A stretch of 64,000 bases of DNA from Agrobacterium larrymoorei (lineage in GTDB: Bacteria > Pseudomonadota > Alphaproteobacteria > Rhizobiales > Rhizobiaceae). Each line of letters starts with the position of its first letter. Position 1 is the stretch's first letter. The position numbers and the translations under genes are program-made. Below, one piece after another: positions 37,570 to 46,858 of the stretch. Where the stretch lies: NCBI RefSeq assembly GCF_013322225.1, contig NZ_JAAMFB010000015.1, positions 47,218-111,217 of the forward strand. The letters run 5' to 3'. Below the pieces are notes generated by a model. The model searched no databases, was not told the DNA's origin, and worked only from the letters and a program-made list of their open reading frames with translations.

Positions 37570-38451
37570 ATGAGCAAAGATGCCCCCAAAGATAAATCCA
37601 CCCGCGATACGCATTACGCAAATCTTCGTCGTGCCGTGCGCGATGCCAAGCGTGAGCGTGGCGAAATCCCCACCCCACCACCGCAGAAGCGCAAGCATAA
37701 AGGCGGTGACGACTGGAAGCCGCCGCAGCTGTCAGCAGATCAGGTCTATCTTTATGGCCTGCACACGGTTCGCGCCGCGCTGGCAAATAAAGAGCGCGAG
37801 ATCATCAAGCTGTCGGTCACGCAGAACGCTTTCGCCCGTCTCGATATCGGCGAGGCCGACGCGCAGCCTTTCCCGGTCGAGTTGGTCTCACCGCAGGATA
37901 TCGACAGGATTCTTGGTCCTGAAGCAATCCATCAGGGCGTCATGCTGGAAACGCGGCCCCTGCCCGTTCGCAGGCTTTCCGCGCTAAAGGACAGTCCTCT
38001 TATTCTGGTTCTCGATCAGGTCACGGATCCGCACAATGTGGGTGCGATCATGCGCTCGGCCGTGGCCTTCAACGCAGGCGCGCTGATTACCACCATGCGC
38101 CACAGCCCGACCGAATCTGGCGTGCTTGCCAAATCAGCATCCGGTGCGTTGGAAATGATTCCCTACATCCAGATTACCAATCTGTCAGACGCTCTGGGCG
38201 AGCTTCACAAGCTTGGCTTCACCTCCATAGGCCTCGATTCGGAAGGCCCTGCGCCAATCGAGAAAACGTTTAGCGGCGAGAAAATCGCTCTGGTGCTGGG
38301 AGCTGAAGGCAAAGGACTGAGGCAAAAGACGCGGGAGACTGTCTCCCATCTCGCACGCCTCGACATGCCGGGCGAGATCAAGTCGCTAAACGTTTCCAAC
38401 GCTGCCGCCATCGCCCTCTATGCTACCCGTCAATTCCTGGCCAAGAACTGA
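37570..38451 (+). CDS. rlmB: 23S rRNA (guanosine-2'-O)-methyltransferase RlmB (SpoU/TrmH family)
   Basis: 293 aa. A basic, disordered N-terminal segment (about 1-55) precedes the substrate-binding domain (YLYGLHTVRAALANKE) and the SPOUT knot: LVLDQVTDPHNVGAIMRSA, ALVLGAEGKGLR and SLNVSNAAAIALYA, the three conserved motifs. Family members 2'-O-methylate G2251 in the 23S P loop. No neighbour is functionally linked; a thioesterase follows 31 bases downstream. Confidence 0.9.
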   Translation: MSKDAPKDKSTRDTHYANLRRAVRDAKRERGEIPTPPPQKRKHKGGDDWKPPQLSADQVYLYGLHTVRAALANKEREIIKLSVTQNAFARLDIGEADAQPFPVELVSPQDIDRILGPEAIHQGVMLETRPLPVRRLSALKDSPLILVLDQVTDPHNVGAIMRSAVAFNAGALITTMRHSPTESGVLAKSASGALEMIPYIQITNLSDALGELHKLGFTSIGLDSEGPAPIEKTFSGEKIALVLGAEGKGLRQKTRETVSHLARLDMPGEIKSLNVSNAAAIALYATRQFLAKN

Positions 38452-38482
38452 TCGCTCAATCCTGACAAAGACCGGAGACCGA

Positions 38483-38869
38483 ATGCCTGACATGATCAAA
38501 CCAACTGGCGAACTCACCCTTCGCACCCTCGCAATGCCCGCAGATGCCAATCCTGCTGGCGATATCTTCGGCGGTTGGGTCATGTCGCAGATGGACTTGG
38601 CGAGCGGCATTCGCGCAGCGGAACGCGCCCGCTGTCGCGTGGTCACGGCAGCCGTGAAGGAAATGGCCTTCGAACTGCCGGTAAAGATCGGCGATACGCT
38701 ATCGATCTACACCGAAATCGTCAGAGTGGGTCGCACCTCCATCACGCTCACCGTCGAAGCTTGGGCGCAACGCTCGCGCTATGATGTATTGGAGAAGGTG
38801 ACGGCCGGTACTTTCATCATGGTGGCGATGGATGAAAACGGAAAGCCGACGCCTATTCCTGGGGAATGA
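38483..38869 (+). CDS. Acyl-CoA thioesterase (hotdog fold, YciA-like)
   Basis: 128 aa, starting at ATG 38483 (MPDMIKPTGELTLRTLAMPA). The N-terminal NPAGDIFGGWVMSQMD motif, with the catalytic aspartate region, and the downstream VGRTSITLTVEAW strand are typical of YciA/BACH hotdog thioesterases, which hydrolyse acyl-CoA to free acid and CoA. Complete single hotdog domain. It is probably cotranscribed with rlmB. Confidence 0.85.
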   Translation: MPDMIKPTGELTLRTLAMPADANPAGDIFGGWVMSQMDLASGIRAAERARCRVVTAAVKEMAFELPVKIGDTLSIYTEIVRVGRTSITLTVEAWAQRSRYDVLEKVTAGTFIMVAMDENGKPTPIPGE

Positions 38870-38911
38870 TTAAGGTGCGACACGAACAGAACCATCCGGC
38901 GGCGATGTTTC

Positions 38912-38940
38912 GAGGTTTTGCCCGTTGGGCAAAGCACCTC
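38912..38940. terminator. Hairpin between convergent thioesterase and DUF1501 genes
   Basis: TTTGCCC/GGGCAAA with a 3-base loop, extended by GAGGT/ACCTC with a 2-base bulge. It stands between two convergent genes and could work in both directions. Confidence 0.5.
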
Positions 38941-38960
38941 AGCATGAGGGCACCGCCCGA

Positions 38961-40142
38961 TCAAACCTTCAAAAACGCAGATGACCTGTCGAACGCCAAT
39001 CCAGGAAATATGCCGTTTGTCAGCGCTTCACTGCCAACATCGAACTGGCGATAAAGCATCGCGGCGGCGAGTTCTCGGACGTCGCCTGTTGGCATCAGGT
39101 CACGGTCGTCGAGCAGTTTACCATCGCCCAAGCCGGGCCAGTTGCCCAGAACGCGACCGCCGTATATGCCGCCACCAGCCAGAAGCGCACCGCCGCCTGT
39201 TCCGTGGTCGGTGCCGCCGGTGCCATTTTCTCTCGCGGTGCGCCCGAATTCGGTCATGGCCAGCACCACAGTCTTTTTCCAGACATCCGGGCCGAGTGCG
39301 TCTTTCAGTGTGGTCAGCGCAATCGTCAGGTCTTTCACAGTGCGGGCGAACTGTGCCTTTTGGCCTGCATGGGTATCCCATCCGTCTATCGAGAAGCTGG
39401 CGATACGATAATCTTCTCGCAGCATCCCGCCTGCAAGTTTGGCTATGTCTCGGATTCCCTGCCCACGTTTTTCATCCTGAAAAAGTTGCTCGGCGGACAT
39501 GTCCGTGCGCAACGCCTCTGCCAGCACCCTGCTGAAACCCGCATCATTTGCGTAAAGCCGTTTGAAGAAGGCAACGTCATCTGCCGCCATCGTCATGTTG
39601 GAGGTCGTCGCCCAGACATCGGCTTCGTTCGGCCCTGAGAGGATAAGCTCCATCGAGGTATTGATATCGATAGCCTTGCGATCCTGCGAACGCGGAATTG
39701 CGGCAAGCGCACGATTGAGCCAGCCGGTACGTTCGCCATGAACCGCTTCGCCACCACTTTCCAGCATATCCTGCCCATCGAAGTGGCTCCGTTGATCACG
39801 ATAGGGCGTCGAAACCGCATGAATGAAGGCCAGTTCCTTCGCCTGCCACAAAGGCATCAGCGGCTGAGCCGCCGGATTGAGACCGAAATGACCGTCCAGA
39901 TCAATCAGCCCCGTATCGGGCGTTAGGGCCAGCGTTGGGCGGAAGCCTGCAAAGGCCGGATCGCCATAGGGCTGCACAAGATCAAGCCCGTCCATAGCAC
40001 CGCGCAAAACGATGGTCACGAAGCGGTTGTCTCCAGGCATGGCCGCAAAGCTGACCGGGGAGAACACCGGCACTGCCGCTGCGCAGCAAGCCGTAACCAG
40101 AAAACTGCGGCGGCTTAACAATAAATCCTGAGAGAAGGCCAT
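38961..40142 (-). CDS. DUF1501 family secreted protein
   Basis: 393 aa. A twin-arginine-like N-terminus (LLLSRRSFLVTACCAAAVPV, cleavage near residue 34) indicates export. The body matches DUF1501: VTIVLRGAMDGLDLVQPYGD, DGWDTHAGQKAQF, MTEFGRTARENGTGGTDHG. The metal-ligand-like Asp/His pattern resembles the alkaline phosphatase superfamily; the substrate is unknown. It follows the DUF1800 gene by 3 bases, the usual partner in bacteria. Confidence 0.85.
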   Translation of the reverse strand: MAFSQDLLLSRRSFLVTACCAAAVPVFSPVSFAAMPGDNRFVTIVLRGAMDGLDLVQPYGDPAFAGFRPTLALTPDTGLIDLDGHFGLNPAAQPLMPLWQAKELAFIHAVSTPYRDQRSHFDGQDMLESGGEAVHGERTGWLNRALAAIPRSQDRKAIDINTSMELILSGPNEADVWATTSNMTMAADDVAFFKRLYANDAGFSRVLAEALRTDMSAEQLFQDEKRGQGIRDIAKLAGGMLREDYRIASFSIDGWDTHAGQKAQFARTVKDLTIALTTLKDALGPDVWKKTVVLAMTEFGRTARENGTGGTDHGTGGGALLAGGGIYGGRVLGNWPGLGDGKLLDDRDLMPTGDVRELAAAMLYRQFDVGSEALTNGIFPGLAFDRSSAFLKV

Positions 40143-40145
40143 GTC

Positions 40146-41717
40146 CTATCTCCTGTTAAATTCCGGTGAGGAAAGCGCAAGCGTCAGCCCGCTAAATCTG
40201 TTTGGTGCCTGCGAAACCACGCGGATCGTGTCGTCCCGCGCCATATCGGCCAACGCCACTTCCAGAAATTTTCGAGGCTCCATGTCACTGCCAAGTGTCG
40301 TGGATGCCTTGCGCGCCCAGAGTATGCGCTCGCTCATCTGGCTTGGGGACAGCCATGAAGCCACACCTTCCTCGAAACCTGCCGGGCTCGGCGGTTGCCA
40401 GACCGGCTGCCCCATGCGCCGCAGCGATGCAAGCGTCAGCGTGCGGGCAAGGCTGGGTTTGTTCTTCGGCGGCTGAGTTGGCGCAGGGTCGCCTGACGGG
40501 CTATTATTCGTCGCCGCCGGGGTCGTCATACCCGCCATATCGCCCTCGCCCACCGCCCTTTCGGCATGATCGTCCATGCCCGCCGCATCGACATTCCGCT
40601 CAGTGGCTGGTGGTGTCGAGAAGGGTAGAAAATCATTGTCTCCATCTGGAGACAATTTCTCACGCCAATTCTTTTTGTTGAGACCGAAAGCGCGCAGACC
40701 TGAAACGACGTAGTCGAATGGAAGCTTCATTTTCGCACCAGGCTCCTGCCACGCGCGGGTCTGGTTGAGCATGGCGGCATAAACCTTCACCAGATTGCCT
40801 TCGCTGGCCATCCACTCACGCACCATCGCCTGCACCACATCCACGGGCGGGTCGTCGGATATGAAATGGGCTGCCAGTTTGCGGCAAATATGCTGGGCTG
40901 TTTCCGGCCTGCTGGCCAGATCGTCCAGCATCACGATACAATCATCTGCCGTTCGTCTTCGTCCGCCATAGGATACGCCCAAGACCTTGATGCCGCCCGG
41001 CTCCGCCATGCGGGGGCGGAACAGCATTTCGTAGCTGTTATCGACCGTCATGCCCGTCAACACCAGCGCGGCAGAACGCACGTCCGCCTGGGTATAGCCG
41101 CTGCCCGCGCCCATGGTGTGCAATTCCAGCAGTTCCCGCCCAAGGTTCTCGTTTAGACCCCGCTTACCGTCTTCCGCAGCCACAGACTCCGGCCCCGCCG
41201 AGCGATTCTGATCGAGATAGATCAACATGGCGGGATGAAGCACAGCAGCTTGCAAAAGATCGCGGAAAGGTCCAGCCAGATGCGGACGGATCGCCTCCAA
41301 CTCGTAAAGCGGCGTAATCACGCGCATTGGCAGGGTTTTCCGGGCATTGACCGAAAAATGGTCGAACCAGAAAGCTGAAAGACGCTCATGAAATCCATAG
41401 GGCGAAAATACCGCCTGCATGACGCGACAAAGGCTGTCGCGCTGAAAGCTTTGTTCGGCTTTTTTCTGCAAGGCCCGCCGCGCATCACGATCCCGCTCGC
41501 CGCCATTGTTCGCGGGACGGATGGCCACCAGTCCCTGCGCTAGATCATCTGCCCGCTGGCGCGCATCGAATGTACCACCAATCGGAAAGAAGCTGTCGCG
41601 CATAGGCGCATCCGCAAGCTGCACAAGCAAGTCATCGGCATTTTTACTGAGCACCTGGTCTGGCGCGAGGCCATAACCATATCGGATCGCCGCCAACGTC
41701 GGAGAAAAAGGAGCCAT
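40146..41717 (-). CDS. DUF1800 family protein
   Basis: 523 aa, starting at ATG 41715-41717 (MAPFSPTLAAIRYGYGL) with GGCAGGAG upstream; a GTG seven codons earlier is possible. DUF1800 features: FWFDHFSVNARKT, LLQAAVLHPAMLIYLDQNRS, NENLGRELLELHTMG and GYTQADVRSAALVLTG. A long polar, proline-rich insertion (about residues 370-430) divides the C-terminal part. Function unknown; members pair with DUF1501 proteins and are thought to act in the cell envelope. Confidence 0.85.
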   Translation of the reverse strand: MAPFSPTLAAIRYGYGLAPDQVLSKNADDLLVQLADAPMRDSFFPIGGTFDARQRADDLAQGLVAIRPANNGGERDRDARRALQKKAEQSFQRDSLCRVMQAVFSPYGFHERLSAFWFDHFSVNARKTLPMRVITPLYELEAIRPHLAGPFRDLLQAAVLHPAMLIYLDQNRSAGPESVAAEDGKRGLNENLGRELLELHTMGAGSGYTQADVRSAALVLTGMTVDNSYEMLFRPRMAEPGGIKVLGVSYGGRRRTADDCIVMLDDLASRPETAQHICRKLAAHFISDDPPVDVVQAMVREWMASEGNLVKVYAAMLNQTRAWQEPGAKMKLPFDYVVSGLRAFGLNKKNWREKLSPDGDNDFLPFSTPPATERNVDAAGMDDHAERAVGEGDMAGMTTPAATNNSPSGDPAPTQPPKNKPSLARTLTLASLRRMGQPVWQPPSPAGFEEGVASWLSPSQMSERILWARKASTTLGSDMEPRKFLEVALADMARDDTIRVVSQAPNRFSGLTLALSSPEFNRR

Positions 41718-41846
41718 TTTCGCCACTCCTGCCACCACTGTGTTGAGCGGAGAATCAGCGCCAATTCAGGCAGAAAAGTTGCGAAACTGTGGTGTTTTCA
41801 GGACATGGATAATTTGTAATATGCGCATTGATGCCGCGTAATGAAG

Positions 41847-41876
41847 AGAAGCGCTGACTGACTGATCAGCGCTTCT
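41847..41876 (-). terminator. Terminator overlapping the relE 3' end
   Basis: A perfect 11-bp stem AGAAGCGCTGA/TCAGCGCTTCT with an 8-base loop, followed by CTTCATT. Its 5' arm encodes the last RelE codons and stop (GAG AAG CGC TGA), so coding sequence and terminator share bases. Confidence 0.7.
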
Positions 41877-42147
41877 CAGCCACTTGATAAACCTGCGACC
41901 GGTCACGCCTGCCCACTGCGATAACAAAGACTAATATGTCCTCATCCCGCACCTCATAAACCAAGCGATAGCCAGCGCCTCGGAGCTTGATTTTGTAACG
42001 ATCAGGATGACCGGAAAGTTTTGCGGAGGGTATCCGGGGATTCTCCAGCCTCTCGCGGAGTTTCTTTTTGAACTGATCTCGCGTGTTGCTATCGAGCTTG
42101 CGCCATTCTTTTAGAGCGGCATCAACGAAACCAAGCTCAAAGGTCAT
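41866..42147 (-). CDS. relE: RelE/StbE-family toxin
   Basis: 93 aa, starting at ATG 42145-42147 (MTFELGFVDAALKEWRKLD), 11 bases inside the antitoxin gene. RelE fold markers: DQFKKKLRERLENPRIPSAKL, YKIKLRGAGYRLVYEVRDED and VIAVGRRDRSQVY. Family members cleave mRNA in the ribosomal A site; the basic residues needed (Lys, Arg and the C-terminal RxxxVY) are present, so it is probably active when free. Confidence 0.88.
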   Translation of the reverse strand: MTFELGFVDAALKEWRKLDSNTRDQFKKKLRERLENPRIPSAKLSGHPDRYKIKLRGAGYRLVYEVRDEDILVFVIAVGRRDRSQVYQVAEKR

Positions 42148-42385
42148 CGAGTGCCATGCGAATGACGGGATTATCTGCGCGAGCGTCCGCAATTTTATTC
42201 AGCTCGATATCATCGAGGCGCTCCATCATAGCCTCATAAGCTTTGGCAGGAACGCAATAAAATGCAGGCTCGTTTCTATTGAGAATGGCAACAGGAGCAC
42301 CGTCACCGGCAGCGACGGTTCCCATAGGATTCTTTTTGAGTTCTGATACGCTTGCCGTCATCTCGGCTAAAACCACATGCGCCAT
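42137..42385 (-). CDS. relB: Phd/YefM-type antitoxin (RelB/StbD-like)
   Basis: 82 aa, starting at ATG 42383-42385 with GAGGTAGAG upstream. MTASVSELKKNPMGTVAAGD and PVAILNRNEPAFYCVPAKAY are typical of the Phd/YefM N-terminal DNA-binding dimerisation domain; the C-terminal segment (ELNKIADARADNPVIRMALDDL-like tail) should wrap the toxin. The gene overlaps relE by 11 bases and is preceded by a promoter with an inverted repeat. Confidence 0.88.
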   Translation of the reverse strand: MAHVVLAEMTASVSELKKNPMGTVAAGDGAPVAILNRNEPAFYCVPAKAYEAMMERLDDIELNKIADARADNPVIRMALDDL

Positions 42386-42402
42386 TTCTCTACCTCGAAC
42401 AC

Positions 42403-42444
42403 TGTTAAGAGCGCTTAAAATAGCACTCTCAACAGGTCTTTCAA
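42403..42444 (-). promoter_or_regulatory. relBE promoter and inverted-repeat operator
   Basis: Minus strand TTGAAA (42439-42444)-N16-TATTTT (42417-42422). The inverted repeat TGTTAAGAGCGC (42403-42414)/GCACTCTCAACA (42423-42434), 10 of 12 matching, brackets the -10, as expected for an autoregulated toxin-antitoxin operon. Confidence 0.6.
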
Positions 42445-42450
42445 GGTGGT

Positions 42451-42804
42451 TCAAGACCGGAACAGGAACGATGCTCCGAACGCAATCAGCGCGAATCCGA
42501 TCAGGTGGTTGATCGAGAAACTCTCTTTCAACCAGAAGATCGAAAACAATGCGAAGACAGTCAGAGTGATGACTTCCTGCATCGTTTTCAACTGAGCGGT
42601 CGAATAGACCTCTGAGCCCAATCTGTTGGCGGGAACGGCGAGGCAATACTCGAAGAAAGCGATGCCCCAGCTCACCAAGATTGCCAGGAACAGGGCGCTG
42701 CCCTTGTGCTTGAGATGTCCGTACCAGGCGAAGGTCATGAAGACGTTGGATGCAACCAGCATCAGGACTGGCCAGATGTGCGCAGGGGTAATCGAAAAAG
42801 GCAT
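42451..42804 (-). CDS. DMT-superfamily small membrane protein (DUF486)
   Basis: 117 aa with four membrane segments (about residues 7-25, 37-53, 77-95, 99-115). Features of DUF486: NVFMTFAWYGHLKHK, GIAFFEYCLAVPANRLG and VFALFSIFWLKESFSINH. Half-size drug/metabolite-transporter type; the substrate is unknown. The gene lies between the relBE promoter and the divergent uvrB. Confidence 0.85.
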   Translation of the reverse strand: MPFSITPAHIWPVLMLVASNVFMTFAWYGHLKHKGSALFLAILVSWGIAFFEYCLAVPANRLGSEVYSTAQLKTMQEVITLTVFALFSIFWLKESFSINHLIGFALIAFGASFLFRS

Positions 42805-42854
42805 GATCGACCTATTGGAAGACAGGGAGGGATAAATGGATCCGAAACATGGAA

Positions 42855-42909
42855 CCTGTTCCGGCTTGCGACGTATTGCTTAGCGCAAGCTGCTGCAAAC
42901 CGGAACAGG
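42855..42909. repeat. Nested inverted repeat upstream of uvrB
   Basis: CCTGTTCCGG (42855-42864) pairs with CCGGAACAGG (42900-42909), enclosing CTTGCG (42865-42870)/CGCAAG (42884-42889). On the plus strand CTTTTGACG follows. Divergent genes flank it, so it is not an obvious terminator; it would lie in a long uvrB leader or act as a DNA cruciform or operator. Confidence 0.5.
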
Positions 42910-43058
42910 CTTTTGACGCGCCTTCGACCTTGTGGGTTAGGGCGCGGGAAAACGCGGAAGGTTCGATACGGTTCCGACGGAAGAAATGTTTCCGGTTTGT
43001 ACCCGGTTTTATGCCCTCGCCCCTTCCTTTTTCTCTGGACTCTCTCCATATTCCCCGC

Positions 43059-46001
43059 ATGGCCAAATCTCCAAAAAAACCCTCCGATACCTCTCGTTCC
43101 GATGGCTTCGCGGAAATGCCGCAGGCACCGTTCGAAGGCGCGCCGCTTTCCGGCAGCGTCTCCGATTGGGTGAAACAGCTTGAAGCGGAAGCCGAAGCAT
43201 CCTCCGTCGAGACACAGCGCGAAATCGCCTCGAAAGCCGGCAAACACCGCAAGAAGATCGAGATCGAAGCCCGCAAGCAGGCCATCGATGAGGCCGCGAA
43301 AACCAAGGGCGGAGCTGTTAGCGTCAACAAGAAGGCAACTGTCTCCAAGACCGCCCGCGGCGTCTCTATCGGCGCTTCCAGCGACCCGAAGACCCGCGCC
43401 GCCGCCGGCCTTAATCCCGTGGCAGGCATGGACGTGAGCCTGGAAGATGCTGGCAGTCTCGCCACCGGTTCAGTAACGGCTACGGTCGATGCGCTGGCGA
43501 AGCTTATTGAAAGCGGCAATCCTCTGTTCAAGGACGGCAAGCTCTGGACGCCGCACCGTCCCGCGCGCCCGGAGAAATCCGAAGGTGGCATTTCGATCCG
43601 AATGGCATCGGACTATCAGCCCGCAGGTGACCAGCCTACGGCTATCGCCGATCTCGTCGAGGGTATCAATTCCAACGAACGTTCGCAGGTACTGCTGGGC
43701 GTCACCGGCTCCGGCAAGACCTTCACCATGGCGAAGGTTATCGAGGCCACCCAACGTCCAGCCGTAATCCTGGCGCCCAACAAGACGCTCGCCGCGCAGC
43801 TTTATTCGGAATTCAAGAATTTCTTTCCCGATAACGCCGTCGAATATTTCGTGTCCTATTACGACTACTACCAGCCTGAGGCCTATGTGCCGCGCTCGGA
43901 TACCTTCATCGAAAAAGAATCCTCGATCAACGAACAGATCGATCGTATGCGCCACTCCGCCACCCGCTCGCTGCTTGAGCGGGACGATTGCATCATCGTC
44001 GCCTCGGTTTCCTGCATCTATGGTATCGGCTCGGTCGAAACCTACACCGCCATGACATTCCAGATGGCAGTTGGCGACAGGCTGGATCAGCGTCAGTTGC
44101 TGGCCGACCTCGTCGCCCAACAATACAAGCGCCGCGACATGGATTTCCAGCGCGGCTCTTTCCGCGTGCGCGGCGATACCATCGAAATTTTCCCCGCCCA
44201 CTTGGAAGATGCCGCATGGCGCATCTCCATGTTCGGTGATGAGATCGACAGCATTACAGAATTCGATCCGCTGACAGGCCAGAAGACCGGCGATCTGCAA
44301 TCGGTCAAGATTTATGCCAATTCGCACTATGTTACGCCGCGCCCGACGCTGAATGGCGCCATCAAGTCCATCAAGCAAGAGCTGAAGGGCCGCCTCGCGG
44401 AATTGGAGAAAGCGGGTCGTTTGCTGGAAGCTCAGCGGCTGGAGCAGAGAACGCGCTACGATATCGAAATGCTCGAGGCCACCGGCTCCTGCGCAGGCAT
44501 CGAAAACTATTCGCGTTATCTCACCGGGCGCAGTCCGGGCGAGCCGCCGCCGACGCTGTTCGAATATATTCCCGATAACGCTCTGCTCTTCATCGATGAG
44601 AGCCACGTTTCTGTCAGCCAGATCGGCGGCATGTATCGCGGTGACTTCCGGCGTAAGGCGACGCTTGCCGAATACGGCTTCCGCCTGCCGTCCTGCATGG
44701 ACAACCGCCCTTTGCGTTTCGAGGAATGGGACGCGATGCGCCCATTGACAGTTGCCGTGTCGGCCACGCCGGGCAATTGGGAAATGGAACAGGCCGGCGG
44801 CGTCTTCGCCGAGCAGGTCATCCGCCCCACAGGCCTTATCGACCCGCCTGTCGAAGTTCGCTCTGCACGCAGTCAGGTGGATGACGTGCTGGGCGAAATC
44901 CGCGAAACCGCTGCCAAGGGTTATCGCACCCTCTGCACCGTACTGACCAAGCGCATGGCCGAAGACCTGACCGAATATCTGCACGAGCAAGGCGTTCGCG
45001 TCCGCTACATGCACTCGGATATCGACACGCTGGAACGCATCGAAATCATCCGCGACCTACGCCTCGGCGCTTTCGACGTGCTGGTAGGTATCAACCTGCT
45101 GCGCGAAGGTCTAGACATCCCCGAATGCGGCTTCGTCGCCATTCTGGATGCGGACAAGGAAGGCTTCTTGCGCTCCGAAACCTCGCTCATCCAGACCATC
45201 GGCCGTGCCGCGCGTAACGTCGACGGCAAGGTCATCCTCTATGCGGATAACATTACCGGCTCCATGAAGCGGGCGATGGAAGAAACCAGCCGCCGCCGCG
45301 AAAAGCAGATGGCCTACAATGCCGAGCATGGCATTACGCCGGAATCGGTGAAGGCGAAAATTTCCGATATTCTTGATTCGGTTTACGAACGCGATCACGT
45401 AAGAGCCGATATTTCCGGCGCTTCGGGCAAGGGCTTCGCCGATGGCGGCCATCTTGTCGGCAACAATTTGCAGGCCCACCTCAACGCACTGGAAAAATCC
45501 ATGCGCGATGCAGCAGCTGACCTCGACTTCGAAAAAGCCGCCCGCCTGCGCGACGAAATCAAACGCCTCAAGGCGGCCGAGCTCGCTACCATGGACGATC
45601 CAATTGCCAAGGATGAGGCCAGGGCTCTTGAAGGTGACACTAAAAGCAAAAAAACGGGTGGAACTGCGCCTTCCAAATCCCTCTTCGCGAAACCGGATCT
45701 GGACAGCATGGGCCCGGGCACGGACACGGCGAAACCACTCTTCCGCAGAAACACCCTGGATGAAATGACGGTTGGCCGCACGGAGAAACCCGTACGTGGC
45801 AACGTGCCTGAAAAACCCACGACCGAACCGGACAAGCGATTCTCTCCTTTGTTGGAGGGTCAGCCAGAACGGGCAACCGGTGACAAAGACGACCCTCGTC
45901 CAATCGTGCGCGGAAAGGTTGGCGCGGGCTCCTATGAGGACCCGGTGGACCAAAAGCGAAAGGGCCGGACCAAAGGCAAGACCGGGAGACCAGGGCGATA
46001 G
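43059..46001 (+). CDS. uvrB: Excinuclease ABC subunit B with extended termini
   Basis: 980 aa from ATG 43059 ([12 protein letters not shown]); the usual UvrB is about 670 aa. The extra length is a polar, Lys/Ala-rich N-terminal extension of about 180 residues and a charged C-terminal tail of about 140. The core is intact: Walker A GVTGSGKT near residue 217, the beta-hairpin region [14 protein letters not shown]-box [21 protein letters not shown], helicase motifs QTIGRAARN, and the UVR domain ([17 protein letters not shown]) binding UvrC near 825. UvrB loads on damaged DNA with UvrA. No good ribosome binding site precedes this ATG, so the start is uncertain. Confidence 0.9.
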   Translation: MAKSPKKPSDTSRSDGFAEMPQAPFEGAPLSGSVSDWVKQLEAEAEASSVETQREIASKAGKHRKKIEIEARKQAIDEAAKTKGGAVSVNKKATVSKTARGVSIGASSDPKTRAAAGLNPVAGMDVSLEDAGSLATGSVTATVDALAKLIESGNPLFKDGKLWTPHRPARPEKSEGGISIRMASDYQPAGDQPTAIADLVEGINSNERSQVLLGVTGSGKTFTMAKVIEATQRPAVILAPNKTLAAQLYSEFKNFFPDNAVEYFVSYYDYYQPEAYVPRSDTFIEKESSINEQIDRMRHSATRSLLERDDCIIVASVSCIYGIGSVETYTAMTFQMAVGDRLDQRQLLADLVAQQYKRRDMDFQRGSFRVRGDTIEIFPAHLEDAAWRISMFGDEIDSITEFDPLTGQKTGDLQSVKIYANSHYVTPRPTLNGAIKSIKQELKGRLAELEKAGRLLEAQRLEQRTRYDIEMLEATGSCAGIENYSRYLTGRSPGEPPPTLFEYIPDNALLFIDESHVSVSQIGGMYRGDFRRKATLAEYGFRLPSCMDNRPLRFEEWDAMRPLTVAVSATPGNWEMEQAGGVFAEQVIRPTGLIDPPVEVRSARSQVDDVLGEIRETAAKGYRTLCTVLTKRMAEDLTEYLHEQGVRVRYMHSDIDTLERIEIIRDLRLGAFDVLVGINLLREGLDIPECGFVAILDADKEGFLRSETSLIQTIGRAARNVDGKVILYADNITGSMKRAMEETSRRREKQMAYNAEHGITPESVKAKISDILDSVYERDHVRADISGASGKGFADGGHLVGNNLQAHLNALEKSMRDAAADLDFEKAARLRDEIKRLKAAELATMDDPIAKDEARALEGDTKSKKTGGTAPSKSLFAKPDLDSMGPGTDTAKPLFRRNTLDEMTVGRTEKPVRGNVPEKPTTEPDKRFSPLLEGQPERATGDKDDPRPIVRGKVGAGSYEDPVDQKRKGRTKGKTGRPGR

Positions 46002-46003
46002 GC

Positions 46004-46858
46004 ATTGATTCGGAGCCAAAGAGGGATCGCCCTGCCTTTCCTGACGACTGGACTGTCGAACATGCTGTCGAGATTGCAGACACTCCAGCTGGCACGGTCT
46101 ATGAACTGACGCTTCGCGATGGCTCACTGGCCATTGCCAAACATCTGAAGCGGAAGGTCCTGGAGGACAGCCAGCGCGGTGCGGACTTCCTGAAATGGCG
46201 AAGCGGCATTGGCTGTGTGCGCCTGCTTGACCGAACTCATGATCTTCTGCTGATGGAGCACGCGGGTCGCGAAACCCTGCGTGACCTGCTACTGCGTGAA
46301 GGTGATGAAGCAGCCACCAGAATCGCCATTGAGGTGCTTCTCAATTATCATCAGTCCTCGGATCTGCCACCGCCGCAAAGCCTGCTGACCCTGCCACGCT
46401 ACTTCGAGAGCCTGTTCAGAAAGGCTCAGCAGGATCGAAACCAGGGTGCCGTCAGCATCTATACCGAGGCTGCAGCAACCGCTGAACACCTGATTGCCAA
46501 CCAGCGTAACTTTCGTCCCCTGCATGGCGATCTTCACCACGAAAACATCATGAATAGCCATCGTGGCTGGACTATTATCGATCCCGCAGGCCTGATTGGT
46601 GACGCAGCTCTCGACGTCGCCAACATGTTCTCCAATCCGCTGGATCGCTTCGATCTGACGCATAACGAAGAGCGCATTGCTTCAATGGCGTCATTATTCG
46701 CCGAAGCGCTGAAACGTGATGAACGCACCCTCCTGCAATACGCGTTCGCCTATGGCTGCCTGTCGGCGGCGTGGCACGAAGAAGATAGCAACACACAGGA
46801 TCGCGACGATGAGTTGACCGTGGCTCAGGCGATCAGAACCGTGCTGAGCCAGTTCTGA
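46004..46858 (+). CDS. APH(6)/StrB-type antibiotic kinase-like protein, non-canonical start
   Basis: Family similarity begins at FPDDWTVEHAVEIADTP and runs on through RGADFLKWRSGIGCVRLLDR, the kinase motif LHGDLHHENIM and the DFG-like IDPAGLIGD. The frame is open from 45938 but has no ATG, GTG or TTG before GTG 46217, which would cut off 70 conserved residues. ATT at 46004, two bases after the uvrB stop, gives 284 aa, close to StrB length (about 278). Translation from AUU coupled to uvrB is inferred; a decayed start is the alternative. Family members phosphorylate streptomycin; the true substrate is uncertain. Confidence 0.65.
   Translation: MDSEPKRDRPAFPDDWTVEHAVEIADTPAGTVYELTLRDGSLAIAKHLKRKVLEDSQRGADFLKWRSGIGCVRLLDRTHDLLLMEHAGRETLRDLLLREGDEAATRIAIEVLLNYHQSSDLPPPQSLLTLPRYFESLFRKAQQDRNQGAVSIYTEAAATAEHLIANQRNFRPLHGDLHHENIMNSHRGWTIIDPAGLIGDAALDVANMFSNPLDRFDLTHNEERIASMASLFAEALKRDERTLLQYAFAYGCLSAAWHEEDSNTQDRDDELTVAQAIRTVLSQF

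Noticed and set aside
42961..42974. Possible LexA (SOS) box GTTC...GTTC upstream of uvrB
   Set aside because: The spacing is N6; the alphaproteobacterial box is GTTC-N7-GTTC. No other direct repeat of the right form was found there.
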